This document shows, piece by piece, positions 35,659-44,330 of a DNA stretch of 57,274 bases. Position 1 is the first letter of the stretch, and every line of letters starts with the position of its first letter. The position numbers and the translations under genes are program-made. This stretch comes from an uncultured Clostridia bacterium (GTDB taxonomy: Bacteria > Bacillota > Clostridia > Christensenellales > UBA1242): contig CANQIX010000003.1 in assembly GCA_947624105.1 (NCBI GenBank), positions 1-57,274 on the forward strand. Reading direction: 5' to 3'. Below the pieces are notes generated by a model. That model worked only from the letters and a program-made list of their open reading frames with translations, did not search any database and was not told where the DNA came from.

Positions 35659-36052
35659 TTCCCTTGCAAAAGCGTTTAGCAAGGTTGTTTCTGCGCCAAT
35701 GGTAATTCTTTTGAATGGCGACTTAGGAAGTGGGAAAACGACCTTTGTTAAAAGTCTAGCAAAATATCTTGGAAGTGGCGACCTTGTAACAAGCCCAACT
35801 TTCACCCTTTTAAACATCTATAACGCCAGCGTGCCAATTTATCATTTTGATATGTATCGTTTGTCGTCTATGGAAGAGGCGTATGCTGTTGGTTTTGAAG
35901 AGTATTTTGATAAGTCAAAGTTAGATGGTGTGTGCCTTGTTGAATGGGCAGAAAATGTTGACGGACTTATAAAAGATGTAGATTATGTAATAAATATCAC
36001 AAAAAAAGATGATTTTACACGTATATTTGAAATTTTAGAGGAGAAAAAATAA
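35618..36052 (+). CDS. tsaE: tRNA t6A biosynthesis ATPase TsaE
   Basis: A 144-residue P-loop ATPase of the t6A37 tRNA modification complex. Motifs: LNGDLGSGKTTFVKSLAKYLG, TSPTFTLLNIY, HFDMYRL and LVEWAENVDG. The ATG at 35618 has an SD (AAAAGGAGAGCCAAATATG) that lies inside the PAP2 gene. The 3' end shares one base with tsaB. TsaD, the catalytic partner, is encoded at 53786. Confidence 0.95.
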   Translation: MKIKTETHSLEETDSLAKAFSKVVSAPMVILLNGDLGSGKTTFVKSLAKYLGSGDLVTSPTFTLLNIYNASVPIYHFDMYRLSSMEEAYAVGFEEYFDKSKLDGVCLVEWAENVDGLIKDVDYVINITKKDDFTRIFEILEEKK

Positions 36053-36681
36053 TGTTGCTTGCAATAAACACTGCCTTTCTTTCTGCCAATGTTGGAATGT
36101 GTGTTGACGGAAAGGACTATGCCAAAACAGTTGATGCAAAAAGTAAGCACGCCGAAATTGTTTTAAAAACGATTGATGAATTGTGCGAAGAAAGTAAGAC
36201 TCCTATCAGTCAATTAAAGAAACTTTACGTTGTTGTTGGGCCGGGTTCTTTCACAGGAATAAGAATAGGCGTTTCGATTGCCAAAGGGCTTGGGGCGGTA
36301 AATAAAAATTTAATGGTGTATCCAGTATCTTCTCTTGACCTTATTGCATATATTTATCAAAGCAAGAAGAAAGAAGATATAACCGTTGTTTTAGATGCGC
36401 ATTCAAATTTGTTTTTCGTTGCAGACTATGACAAAAACGGCAAAAAAATCACCGAAGAAAAACTTGTTGAAAGAGAATATTTGGATTCTATCAAAAATAA
36501 AATTGTTTGCTTAAATGGCGATTTTTCACTAAAAAATGCAGAAAATATCGATATTTCGACCGAAAATTTGCTAAATTTTGCAAAAAACAGCAAAATCGAA
36601 GGAATTGCAGCAGAGAAAGTTGTTCCGGTTTACATTCGTCCATCGCAAGCAGATCCAATTTTAAAGGCAAATAAAAACTAA
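36052..36681 (+). CDS. tsaB: tRNA t6A biosynthesis protein TsaB
   Basis: A 209-residue ASKHA-fold scaffold that pairs with TsaD to transfer threonylcarbamoyl to A37 of ANN-decoding tRNAs. Motifs: LAINTAFLSANVGM at the N-terminus, KHAEIVLKTIDEL and VVGPGSFTGIRIGVSIAKGLG. The ATG overlaps the tsaE stop by one base. In many Firmicutes rimI and tsaD follow here; both are absent from this site. Confidence 0.93.
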   Translation: MLLAINTAFLSANVGMCVDGKDYAKTVDAKSKHAEIVLKTIDELCEESKTPISQLKKLYVVVGPGSFTGIRIGVSIAKGLGAVNKNLMVYPVSSLDLIAYIYQSKKKEDITVVLDAHSNLFFVADYDKNGKKITEEKLVEREYLDSIKNKIVCLNGDFSLKNAENIDISTENLLNFAKNSKIEGIAAEKVVPVYIRPSQADPILKANKN

Positions 36682-36733
36682 TTTTCCGCTTTAAAATATT
36701 TGATGAATAATTCAATTTTTTTAAGAAAAATAG

Positions 36734-36762
36734 TTGACAACGATTTTTAGAATATGTAGAAT
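36734..36762 (+). promoter_or_regulatory. Sigma-A-like promoter of the acidic zinc-ribbon gene
   Basis: TTGACA at 36734-36739, 17-bp spacer, TAGAAT at 36757-36762. Confidence 0.8.
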
Positions 36763-36788
36763 ATTAGCAGTTTTTAAACGGAGGATAT

Positions 36789-37295
36789 ATGAAAAAACCT
36801 GTTTATATAAGATGCCCAAGATGTGAACTTAATTACATCGAAAAGAAAGAAAAACTTTGCAGTGTTTGTAAAGCAGAACTTTCTGCAAAGAAAGAAGAGT
36901 ATACAAGCGACTTAGATCTTGAACTTTGCCCTATCTGCAAAACAAATTATATAACTGCTGACGAAATTATGTGCGCAACTTGTTTAAAAGAACATCAAAC
37001 GGAAGATGGCGAACTTAATGCCGACTGGGAAGATTATGTTAACCGCGATGAAGAGGAGATTGTTGATGACGATGAAGAAACTGGCGATATGGTAAGTATC
37101 ACAGATATCGACCACGCTGATTCTCTTGACGATGACATTGATTCGGAGATTGGCTTTGACGCCTCGCTTGATGACGATCTTGACGAAGAACTCGACGGAC
37201 TTGATTTTGAAGACGATCTTGATGAGGACGACTTAGACGAAGATGAAGAAGATGATGAAGAATCTGATGATGAGGACGATGACGACGATTTCTAA
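36789..37295 (+). CDS. Twin zinc-ribbon protein with a poly-acidic tail
   Basis: A 168-residue protein. Two Cys4 zinc ribbons lie in residues 8-70: RCPRCELNY/CSVCKAEL and LCPICKTNY/CATCLKEH. From about residue 80 the chain is nearly all Asp and Glu (DLDEDDLDEDEEDDEESDDEDDDDDF). The poly-acidic tail recalls RNA polymerase delta or nucleic-acid mimics, but the delta winged-helix domain is absent. It may bind RNA polymerase, ribosomal proteins or basic proteins; this is inference. It has a strong promoter and SD (CGGAGGATATATG), so it is probably well expressed. Confidence 0.7.
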   Translation: MKKPVYIRCPRCELNYIEKKEKLCSVCKAELSAKKEEYTSDLDLELCPICKTNYITADEIMCATCLKEHQTEDGELNADWEDYVNRDEEEIVDDDEETGDMVSITDIDHADSLDDDIDSEIGFDASLDDDLDEELDGLDFEDDLDEDDLDEDEEDDEESDDEDDDDDF

Positions 37296-37316
37296 TTTTT
37301 GCTAATTCACTTTAAC

Positions 37317-37346
37317 ATAAATAGGGAGCGAGGCTTCCTATTTTTT
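37317..37346 (+). terminator. Rho-independent terminator of the zinc-ribbon gene
   Basis: AATAGGGAGC / GCTTCCTATTTTTT hairpin with a GAG loop. Confidence 0.85.
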
Positions 37347-37369
37347 GTTGATATAAGATATATAATCAC

Positions 37370-37398
37370 TTGCGTTTTTTAAATGAGTTTGTTAAAAT
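37370..37398 (+). promoter_or_regulatory. Sigma-A-like promoter of alaS
   Basis: TTGCGT at 37370-37375, 17-bp spacer, TAAAAT at 37393-37398. No T-box leader fits in the remaining 20 bp before the ATG. Confidence 0.6.
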
Positions 37399-37418
37399 AT
37401 TACGTATTAGGAGATAAA

Positions 37419-39227
37419 ATGACAACAGAGAAACAACTTAAGGAATTATGGTTTAAATTTTTCAAAGAGCACGGCTTTAAGCAAATCGATTCTTCTTCTA
37501 TCATACCAGAGAACGATGCAACTGTGCTGTTTACAACTGCAGGTATGCACCCACTTGTGCCATACCTTATTGGAGAAAAACACCCAGCAGGCAACAGAAT
37601 TTGCGATTATCAAAGATGCATAAGAACAACCGATATCGACAACGTTGGCGACAACAGCCACCTTACCTTTTTTGAAATGCTTGGAAACTGGTATTTAGGT
37701 GCTTGCCCAAAGGACGAAATGATTAGACTTTCTTGTGAATTTTTGACAAGCGAAAAATATCTTGGTATACCAAAGAACAGACTTGCCGTAACAGTGTTTG
37801 AGGGCGATGAGGTTGCTCCTCGTGATGAACTTAGTTACAAAACCTGGAAAGAGTGCGGAATCGAAGAGGTGTTTTACAAGGGCAAGGAAGACAACTGGTG
37901 GGCTCTTGGTGGTGGCGTAGGACCTTGCGGGCCAGACACCGAAATGTTCTATGACACCGGAAAGCCAAAATGTAGCAAAGATTGTTCTCCATCGTGCGAT
38001 TGTGGAAAATACATCGAAATTTGGAACGACGTTTTTATGCAATATGTCGTTGAAAAAGAGGGAGAAAAGGTAAGACTTCTTTCAAAGCCTAACATCGACA
38101 CTGGTATGGGACTTGAAAGAACGGTTATGATTTTGAATGGCGAAAAGAGTATTTACGACTTTGGAATTTTGCATAAAGTTATCGAGTTTATCGATTCAAA
38201 GGCAAAAGTTAAGTATGCAGAGAATATGCGCCCATACAGAATTATTGCCGACCACTTGCGCTCTTCGATGTTTATTTTAGGCGACGAAAAGGGAGTTGTT
38301 CCTTCAAACGTAGGACAAGGCTATGTTCTTAGAAGATTCATTCGTCGTGCAGTCAACTGCGCAAGAACTATATCGCTTGATGTGAAGTATTTTATGGATA
38401 TAATCGACATTTACACCGCTCACCACGGCGAAGATTATCCAGATATTAAGAAAAACAACCAATTTGTTAAAGACGAACTTTCTAAAGAAGTTGAAAAGTT
38501 TTCAAAGGCAATCGAAGAGGGACACAAGGAATTTGAAAAAGTTATAAGTGGCATCGAAAGACACAAAGAGTTTGCAAAAGCAAGCGGACAAGAGGTTGCA
38601 AGCGAACTTTCTGGCAAGGCTTGTTTTAGACTTTACGACACCTTCGGTTTTCCTTTTGAACTTACTAAGGAACTTGCCGCAGAACGCGGATACACTGTCG
38701 ACGAAGAGGGCTTTAATAAGGCATTTGCAGAGCATCAAGAAAAGAGTAGAACAGCATCTGCAGGAACATTTAAGGGCGGACTTGCTGACACATCAAATGA
38801 AAGCGCAAGATTGCACACAGCAACGCATCTACTTATGGCAGGACTTAGAAAGATGTTTGGACCACAAGTTATGCAAAAAGGTTCAAACATAACTCCAGAA
38901 AGATTGCGTCTTGACTTCAACGTAGACCACAAACTCACCGAAGAGGAAATTAAAAAACTTGAAGAGTTTGTAAATGATGCAATTTCGCAGGCTGTTCCAG
39001 TTACCTTTGAAGAACTTCCAATCGAGGAAGCGAAAAAGAGTGGGGCAGTGGGCGTGTTTGAAAGTAAATACGGCGAAAAGGTAAAAGTATACACAATTGG
39101 AAGCATTTCAAAAGAGATATGTGGCGGACCACACGCAAAAAACACCGCAGATTTGCATCACTTTAAAATATTAAAAGAAGAAAGTTCTTCTGCAGGTATA
39201 AGAAGAATTAAAGCGATACTTGACTAA
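37419..39227 (+). CDS. alaS: Alanyl-tRNA synthetase, short form lacking the DHHA1/C-Ala domain
   Basis: A 602-residue synthetase. The start at 37419 has the SD TTAGGAGATAAAATG; the tracked ORF starts 12 codons early. The catalytic core has TTAGMHPLVPYL, GNWYLGACPK, GVGPCGPDTEMFYD and NIDTGMGLERTVMI. The editing domain has RLHTATHLLMAGLRK and ICGGPHAKNTADLHHFKI. The protein ends right after the editing domain (SSAGIRRIKAILD). Typical AlaRS (about 870 residues) continues with DHHA1 and C-Ala, which help bind tRNA. Short AlaRS forms are known in some reduced lineages. The frame is intact to a natural stop, so this is not a truncation by mutation. Confidence 0.92.
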   Translation: MTTEKQLKELWFKFFKEHGFKQIDSSSIIPENDATVLFTTAGMHPLVPYLIGEKHPAGNRICDYQRCIRTTDIDNVGDNSHLTFFEMLGNWYLGACPKDEMIRLSCEFLTSEKYLGIPKNRLAVTVFEGDEVAPRDELSYKTWKECGIEEVFYKGKEDNWWALGGGVGPCGPDTEMFYDTGKPKCSKDCSPSCDCGKYIEIWNDVFMQYVVEKEGEKVRLLSKPNIDTGMGLERTVMILNGEKSIYDFGILHKVIEFIDSKAKVKYAENMRPYRIIADHLRSSMFILGDEKGVVPSNVGQGYVLRRFIRRAVNCARTISLDVKYFMDIIDIYTAHHGEDYPDIKKNNQFVKDELSKEVEKFSKAIEEGHKEFEKVISGIERHKEFAKASGQEVASELSGKACFRLYDTFGFPFELTKELAAERGYTVDEEGFNKAFAEHQEKSRTASAGTFKGGLADTSNESARLHTATHLLMAGLRKMFGPQVMQKGSNITPERLRLDFNVDHKLTEEEIKKLEEFVNDAISQAVPVTFEELPIEEAKKSGAVGVFESKYGEKVKVYTIGSISKEICGGPHAKNTADLHHFKILKEESSSAGIRRIKAILD

Positions 39228-39243
39228 TTTTGCCGGTTAGTTA

Positions 39244-39272
39244 TTGACATAATGGCAGAAAAATGATATAAT
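39244..39272 (+). promoter_or_regulatory. Consensus sigma-A promoter (TTGACA-17-TATAAT)
   Basis: TTGACA at 39244-39249, 17-bp spacer, TATAAT at 39267-39272, both hexamers a perfect match. The SD that follows (AAGGAGGGAGATATG) is also near-perfect. Confidence 0.93.
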
Positions 39273-39293
39273 ATAGTCAATAAGGAGGGAGAT

Positions 39294-40835
39294 ATGGCAC
39301 AAACAGGAATAAGAAAAGGGTTTTTCTTTTACTTCGGTTTGCTTGTTCTAGTTGTAATTGCAGTTGTGCTAGTTTGTATGACAGTTATGATTTTTTTACC
39401 TGGCACACCAGTTCTTTGGATGCAATACTTCACTAACAACAAAACTTACACAACAGTAAAACAGGACAGTGATAATGGTGAAAAAATTGACCTTGATTGG
39501 AGTAAGGTAAATAAAATTGTTGTAAATGCAGAAAATTATGCACACGTTGTCGTTAAAAACGACACAACTCCAAACTTGCCTAAAGTTGCAATCGTAAATA
39601 AGGCAAAGGGATTTGCACTTGCAAAAGATAAAGTAGATTCTACTTACAGCATCGTTCTTAAAGATGGGGTTCTTACAATCAGCGTAGATGTTCCATCAGG
39701 ATTTTTGAACATATCAAAAGACTACGACATCGTTATCAATGGAGTAAGTGAAAATACACAGGTATTTGATGGTAAAGAATTTATAATCACTACAGGTTCA
39801 GGAACTGTAGACTTTGGTGGAAGAGAGGAAACAATTTTCTATAAAAAACTTTCCGCTAAAAGCATCGATGTAACCACAACATCTGGTGAAATTCTATTCT
39901 CAGGACGCAACTTCAGCGACACTGCATTAGAGTCTTTGACAATTAAAACAGAATCTGGCAAAGTTGATATGAAAGTTCCAGGAAGTGCAGAGGTTAAAAT
40001 TAATGTTGACGGAAATGCAGAGCCAGAAACAGTAAAATTCTTTGGAGTAAAAAATAGTGTAAACCTTACAACTACTAAAGGTGGAATCAAATTTGAAACT
40101 TTAAAGACTGGCAATTTAACTATCACAAATGGCACAGGAACAATCAGCATTGGTTCAGTTGTAGCAGATGGCATCAAAATGGACGACTGCGAATCTGGAA
40201 TTTACGAATTCAACAAAATTATATTGAACAACAATGGTGAAATGAATTGGGCAGGTTCTGAAGACCACTTAGGATATGCAATTTTCAACGTTAAAGAAAG
40301 CCTTGAAGGAAATGTAAACATCTCTTCAAGTAAAAATTCTGATATGAAAGTTACAATTGCAAAACTTGCTGGAAACCTTAACATCGTTGGGGTAAACAGT
40401 GAAAACAACGGAACATCAGTTGACTTAACTGTTAATTCTGTTGTAAAAGGACAACTTAATGTTGAAGTTAATTCGGCAAACATCACCTATGCAAAAAATT
40501 CTGAAGCAGCAACCGACAGCATCACAGCAAAAGATGATTCTGTTATAACATTCAAAGGTGCAACAACAAGAAAAGTTACACTTCGTTGCAGCAAAGAAGT
40601 GCTTGTAAATGTTGTTTCTTCACTTAACTTCACATCAACTGCTTACACATCATACAAGGCTGATGAACCTGAAACAAATCAACTTAAAGGCGACGATAAG
40701 ATTAACGTATCAATTGATAACGCTCCACAAAACAAGAACCCATTAGTAATTGGAGAAAATGGAGCAGAGTTGATTATCGTAACAGGCGACACATTAACTT
40801 ATAGAACTATTGCTGAAGAACAAGAAGCAGCCTAA
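39294..40835 (+). CDS. Membrane-anchored beta-repeat protein (DUF4097-like), unknown function
   Basis: A 513-residue protein. One N-terminal membrane helix (residues 10-38) is followed by a long Thr/Val/Asn/Lys-rich region built of short alternating strands such as KIVVNAENYAHVVVKN, DITTT-like repeats (IDVTTTSGEILFSG, LTIKTESGKVDMKV, LTITNGTGTISIGS). This is the look of the DUF4097/auto-transporter-adhesin-head beta-solenoid fold. It probably projects outside the membrane. Consensus promoter plus consensus SD suggest high abundance. A terminator follows. No enzyme motif is visible; a structural or surface-signalling role is possible. Confidence 0.75.
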   Translation: MAQTGIRKGFFFYFGLLVLVVIAVVLVCMTVMIFLPGTPVLWMQYFTNNKTYTTVKQDSDNGEKIDLDWSKVNKIVVNAENYAHVVVKNDTTPNLPKVAIVNKAKGFALAKDKVDSTYSIVLKDGVLTISVDVPSGFLNISKDYDIVINGVSENTQVFDGKEFIITTGSGTVDFGGREETIFYKKLSAKSIDVTTTSGEILFSGRNFSDTALESLTIKTESGKVDMKVPGSAEVKINVDGNAEPETVKFFGVKNSVNLTTTKGGIKFETLKTGNLTITNGTGTISIGSVVADGIKMDDCESGIYEFNKIILNNNGEMNWAGSEDHLGYAIFNVKESLEGNVNISSSKNSDMKVTIAKLAGNLNIVGVNSENNGTSVDLTVNSVVKGQLNVEVNSANITYAKNSEAATDSITAKDDSVITFKGATTRKVTLRCSKEVLVNVVSSLNFTSTAYTSYKADEPETNQLKGDDKINVSIDNAPQNKNPLVIGENGAELIIVTGDTLTYRTIAEEQEAA

Positions 40836-40848
40836 GATAAAAATAGAA

Positions 40849-40878
40849 AGGTGGATTGATTGTCAATCCACTTTTTTA
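40849..40878 (+). terminator. Rho-independent terminator
   Basis: GTGGATTGA-TTG-TCAATCCAC perfect hairpin with TTTTTT. Confidence 0.93.
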
Positions 40879-40968
40879 TTTCTAAAAGTTGTTTGTTGGC
40901 GATGTAAACGCATAGTTTTGTTTTGATTTTTTTCTTCGATTTGTTATAATTTTGAGGTGGAGGTCGAG

Positions 40969-42501
40969 ATGAAGAAGATAAATTTAATTGCAAAAAAACT
41001 TAACTTGAAAAAAGAAAATCTCGAAACCTATGGAGATTATAAGGCGAAGATAAAAAATTATAGTCAAAATCCAAAAGGCAAACTGATTCTTGTAACGGCG
41101 ATCACACCAACCAAAAGCGGAGAGGGAAAGACAACTGTGTCTATTGGGCTTGCTGATGGACTTAATTTATTAAACAAAAACGTCTGTCTTGCCTTGCGAG
41201 AACCATCACTTGGGCCAGTTTTTGGAATGAAAGGTGGTGCGGTTGGTGGAGGTAAGTCGTTAGTTGTGCCAAGCGATGACATAAACTTGCACTTTACAGG
41301 CGATATGCATGCAATAACGGCAGCAAACAACCTTCTGTGTGCGCTTATCGACAATCACATTTTCCAAGGAAATGACCTAGATTTCCAAACAGTTGTATTT
41401 AATCGCTGTATGGATATGAACGACAGAAGCCTTAGGATTATTACGATAAATCAAGAGAAACTTAAAAACAACAAAGAGCGCAAGGAAAGTTTTGTTATTA
41501 CACCAGCGAGTGAAATTATGGCAATTCTCTGCTTGCACACCAGCGAAGAGGATTTAAGAGATAGGCTAGATAACATAATTGTTGGCTATAACTCTAAAAA
41601 GCAACCAATTTACGCAAAACAACTTTGCTCCACAGATGCACTTTTGATTTTGCTTAAAGAGGCGATAAAACCAAACCTAGTTCAAACGACAATAGGAACG
41701 CCAGCGATAATTCACGGTGGACCTTTTGCAAATATTGCACACGGTTGCAACAGCATTGTGGCAACAAAAACCGCGCTTTCACTTGCCGACTATGTTGTTA
41801 CTGAGGCGGGTTTTGGTTCTGACCTTGGTGCAGAAAAGTTTTTCGACTTAAAGTGCAGAGTGGGAAAACTTGACCCATCTGTTGTTGTGGTTGTTGCAAC
41901 TGTTAGGGCGATAAAGCAAAATGGCGTTCAAAATGGACTTGAAAACTTAAAAAGGCATATACAAAATATAACAAAACTGTTCAACAAAAAGTGCGTTGTG
42001 GCAATCAATCATTTTGAAGGCGACAGTGAGGAAGATATCGAGATGATAAAGCGCAGTTGCAAATGTCCTTGTGTAGTTTGCTATCCATTTACTGAGGGTG
42101 GCAAGGGTTGTGTTGCTTTGGCGCAAGCAGTTTTAGATAATATCGACAATACAAACAAACTTAAATTTGCATACAACCTAAAGGACGGCATAAAGCAGAA
42201 GATATTTGACATTGCAAGCAAAGTTTATGGCGCAGTTGATGTTGAATATGAAAGTGGCGTAGAAGAGAAAATTGCACAGTATGAAGATATTGCAAAGGGC
42301 TATCCGGTTGTGATAGCAAAAACACAATATTCCTTCTCCGATGATGACAATCTTGTTGGTGCTCCAAAATTTACACTTAAGATTAGAGATGTCGAGGTTA
42401 AGAATGGGGCGAGATTTGTTGTTGCGATTGCAGGGAAAATCAACTTGATGCCAGGACTTCCAAAAGTTCCTAACAGCGTCAATATGAAATATAAAAATTG
42501 A
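40969..42501 (+). CDS. fhs: Formate-tetrahydrofolate ligase
   Basis: A 510-residue enzyme joining formate to tetrahydrofolate with ATP, giving 10-formyl-THF for one-carbon metabolism. The ATG at 40969 has the SD GGTGGAGGTCGAGATG; the tracked ORF starts at a GTG upstream. Motifs: KKLNLKKENLETYGDYKAKI, the P-loop TPTKSGEGKTTVSIGLADGL, LREPSLGPVFGMKGGAVGGG, INLHFTGDMHAITAANNLL, and a C-terminal GKINLMPGLPKVPNS. It is about 45 residues shorter than the usual 556, partly because the tail after MPGLPKVP is missing. Six bases separate it from the next gene. Confidence 0.95.
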   Translation: MKKINLIAKKLNLKKENLETYGDYKAKIKNYSQNPKGKLILVTAITPTKSGEGKTTVSIGLADGLNLLNKNVCLALREPSLGPVFGMKGGAVGGGKSLVVPSDDINLHFTGDMHAITAANNLLCALIDNHIFQGNDLDFQTVVFNRCMDMNDRSLRIITINQEKLKNNKERKESFVITPASEIMAILCLHTSEEDLRDRLDNIIVGYNSKKQPIYAKQLCSTDALLILLKEAIKPNLVQTTIGTPAIIHGGPFANIAHGCNSIVATKTALSLADYVVTEAGFGSDLGAEKFFDLKCRVGKLDPSVVVVVATVRAIKQNGVQNGLENLKRHIQNITKLFNKKCVVAINHFEGDSEEDIEMIKRSCKCPCVVCYPFTEGGKGCVALAQAVLDNIDNTNKLKFAYNLKDGIKQKIFDIASKVYGAVDVEYESGVEEKIAQYEDIAKGYPVVIAKTQYSFSDDDNLVGAPKFTLKIRDVEVKNGARFVVAIAGKINLMPGLPKVPNSVNMKYKN

Positions 42502-42507
42502 GAAAAT

Positions 42508-43596
42508 ATGGCAAAAAGAAGAGAAAAAGTTAAAATTAGGATAAGAAATTATTGGATATTTGCGCTAGTATTGGTGATAGTGCTAGTTGGCGTTTTTATT
42601 TGCTATGATCCGTTCAACTGGTTTACGCCAAAAGCAACTGCCGATATTTCAATTCATTTTTTGGAACTCGGCAACAAAAACGCTGGCGATTGCATCTACA
42701 TCAAATGTAGAGAAAATGACATACTTGTTGACGCCGGTTCGAAGCGCACTTCCGCTTCAACAATAGCAAACTATTTAAAAAATTATGTAACAGACAACAA
42801 ACTTGAATATGTGATTGCAACTCACGCCGATCAAGATCATATCTCTGCCTTTGCCGGAAGTAGTAGCGTTCAGGGGATTTTTGACAGGTATGACACAGAT
42901 ATAATTATTGATTTTCCTAAGACCAACAAAAACACACAAATTTTGCAAGATTACTATGCAAAGCGCGATGCCGAAGTGCAGAAAGGTGCAAAGCATTATT
43001 CTGCGCTAGAGTGCTATAACAATGAAAATGGTGCTCAGCGGGTTTGGTCGATAAGCGATGGCATTCAACTTGAAATCCTTTACAACTACTATTATGAAAA
43101 CTATTCGGCGGACGAAAACAACTATTCAGTTTGCTTCATTATAAACAATGGCGACCAACACTACCTTTTCACAGGCGACTTAGAGGAATCTGGAGAGACA
43201 AAATTGGTGGAGAATAACAATCTTCCAAGATGCGAATTGTTCAAGGCCGGACATCACGGCTCTAAAACCTCTTCAAATACTGTGCTGCTTGATGTGATAA
43301 GGCCAAAATATTCTGTTGTGTGTTGCTGCGCCGGAAGTGATGAATATACTTCCACCCCAAGCAATCAATTTCCAACTCAGGCATATATCGACCGAATTTC
43401 AAAATACACAAGCAACGTTTATGTTACAACCGTTGTCGATGGAAATTCTTACACTTCGATGAACGGCAACGTTGTGTTTAAGGTGGACAAGGGAAATATC
43501 ACTGTAACTGGGTCAAATAACACAACTCCACTTAAAGACACTCAGTGGTTTAAAGAAAACAGAACTTGTCCGCAAGAATGGAAGAGTGCTGCATAA
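42508..43596 (+). CDS. ComEC-like metallo-beta-lactamase-fold hydrolase, membrane-anchored
   Basis: A 362-residue protein with a basic N-terminus and one membrane helix (residues 15-33). The mature domain is metallo-beta-lactamase fold: ISIHFLELGNKNAGDCIYI, the metal motif THADQDHIS, YLFTGDLEESGE, and FKAGHHGSKTSSNT. These match the C-terminal nuclease-like domain of ComEC/Rec2 and related stand-alone surface hydrolases. Substrate unknown; DNA or a nucleotide is possible. No ComEC channel domain is encoded. It is in operon-like order with fhs. Confidence 0.85.
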   Translation: MAKRREKVKIRIRNYWIFALVLVIVLVGVFICYDPFNWFTPKATADISIHFLELGNKNAGDCIYIKCRENDILVDAGSKRTSASTIANYLKNYVTDNKLEYVIATHADQDHISAFAGSSSVQGIFDRYDTDIIIDFPKTNKNTQILQDYYAKRDAEVQKGAKHYSALECYNNENGAQRVWSISDGIQLEILYNYYYENYSADENNYSVCFIINNGDQHYLFTGDLEESGETKLVENNNLPRCELFKAGHHGSKTSSNTVLLDVIRPKYSVVCCCAGSDEYTSTPSNQFPTQAYIDRISKYTSNVYVTTVVDGNSYTSMNGNVVFKVDKGNITVTGSNNTTPLKDTQWFKENRTCPQEWKSAA

Positions 43597-43598
43597 AA

Positions 43599-43629
43599 AA
43601 AGCATATCAATCGATATGCTTATTTTTTT
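43599..43629. terminator. Bidirectional terminator between the MBL gene and tlyA
   Basis: AAGCATATC-AATC-GATATGCTT has an A-run before it and a T-run after it, so it can end transcripts from both sides. The stop codon of tlyA lies in the downstream arm flank. Confidence 0.85.
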
Positions 43630-44330
43630 AAATATATCAAAAATTCGGTATTTCCAGAGCCACCTTTGATGGGCGATTCGATAAGTCCACACACCGAAAA
43701 ACCTTCGTTTTTGAAGCAAAATTCGATGTTTTTTATGATTTTTTCGTGCATTTTTGTATCTTTTACAATTCCTTTGTGTTTTCTGGCATATTCAGGCCCG
43801 CACTCAAATTGTGGTTTTATTAGGGCGACTATCTCAATGTTTTTAAAGTCGCTTCCAAGTTTTTTGGCGAGTTTTGTTAGGCTTATAAACGATACGTCGA
43901 TAACGACAAAATTTACATCACTCTCTACCTTATAGTCTAGATAGTTGTGTTTTGAAAGGTCGACAACTTTTTTATCAGTTTTGATTTTTTCGTGGAGTTG
44001 ATTTTCTCCAGTGTCAATGGCATACACCTTTTTTGCTCCGTTTTGCAAGGCGACATCACTAAATCCGCCAGTCGAAGCGCCAATGTCTAAAACTGTTTTG
44101 CCGTTAAGGTCGATGCCAAACTCTTCGATTGCCTTTTGGAGTTTGAATCCACCACGGGAAACAAATTCAAATGGGAGAGTATCAAAAGTTGCGCTTTCAT
44201 CACATAAGGTTGCTGGTTTTGTAATAGTTACTCCGTTTACCTTCACTCTTGAAGAGGCGATTGCTTGCCGTGCTTTTTCGCGCGTTGGGTATAAGGCCTT
44301 TTCCTTTAAGATTATGTCTAGTCGTTGCAT
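43620..44330 (-). CDS. tlyA: TlyA-family rRNA (cytidine-2'-O)-methyltransferase
   Basis: A 236-residue protein with an N-terminal S4 RNA-binding domain (MQRLDIILKEKALYPTREKARQAIASSRVKVNG) and a FtsJ/RrmJ-type SAM methyltransferase domain (GGFKLQKAIEEFGI, VLDIGASTGGFSDVALQNGA, FVVIDVSFISLTKL, LIKPQFECGPEYARKHKGIVKD). TlyA proteins methylate cytidines in rRNA; the Firmicutes member is also annotated as a hemolysin-like protein. The ATG directly follows the pyk stop codon on the same strand, so the pair is an operon. Confidence 0.93.
   Translation of the reverse strand: MQRLDIILKEKALYPTREKARQAIASSRVKVNGVTITKPATLCDESATFDTLPFEFVSRGGFKLQKAIEEFGIDLNGKTVLDIGASTGGFSDVALQNGAKKVYAIDTGENQLHEKIKTDKKVVDLSKHNYLDYKVESDVNFVVIDVSFISLTKLAKKLGSDFKNIEIVALIKPQFECGPEYARKHKGIVKDTKMHEKIIKNIEFCFKNEGFSVCGLIESPIKGGSGNTEFLIYLKK

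Noticed and set aside
37296-37418. T-box leader before alaS
   Set aside because: The promoter lies 20 bp before the start codon and no T-box sequence is present.
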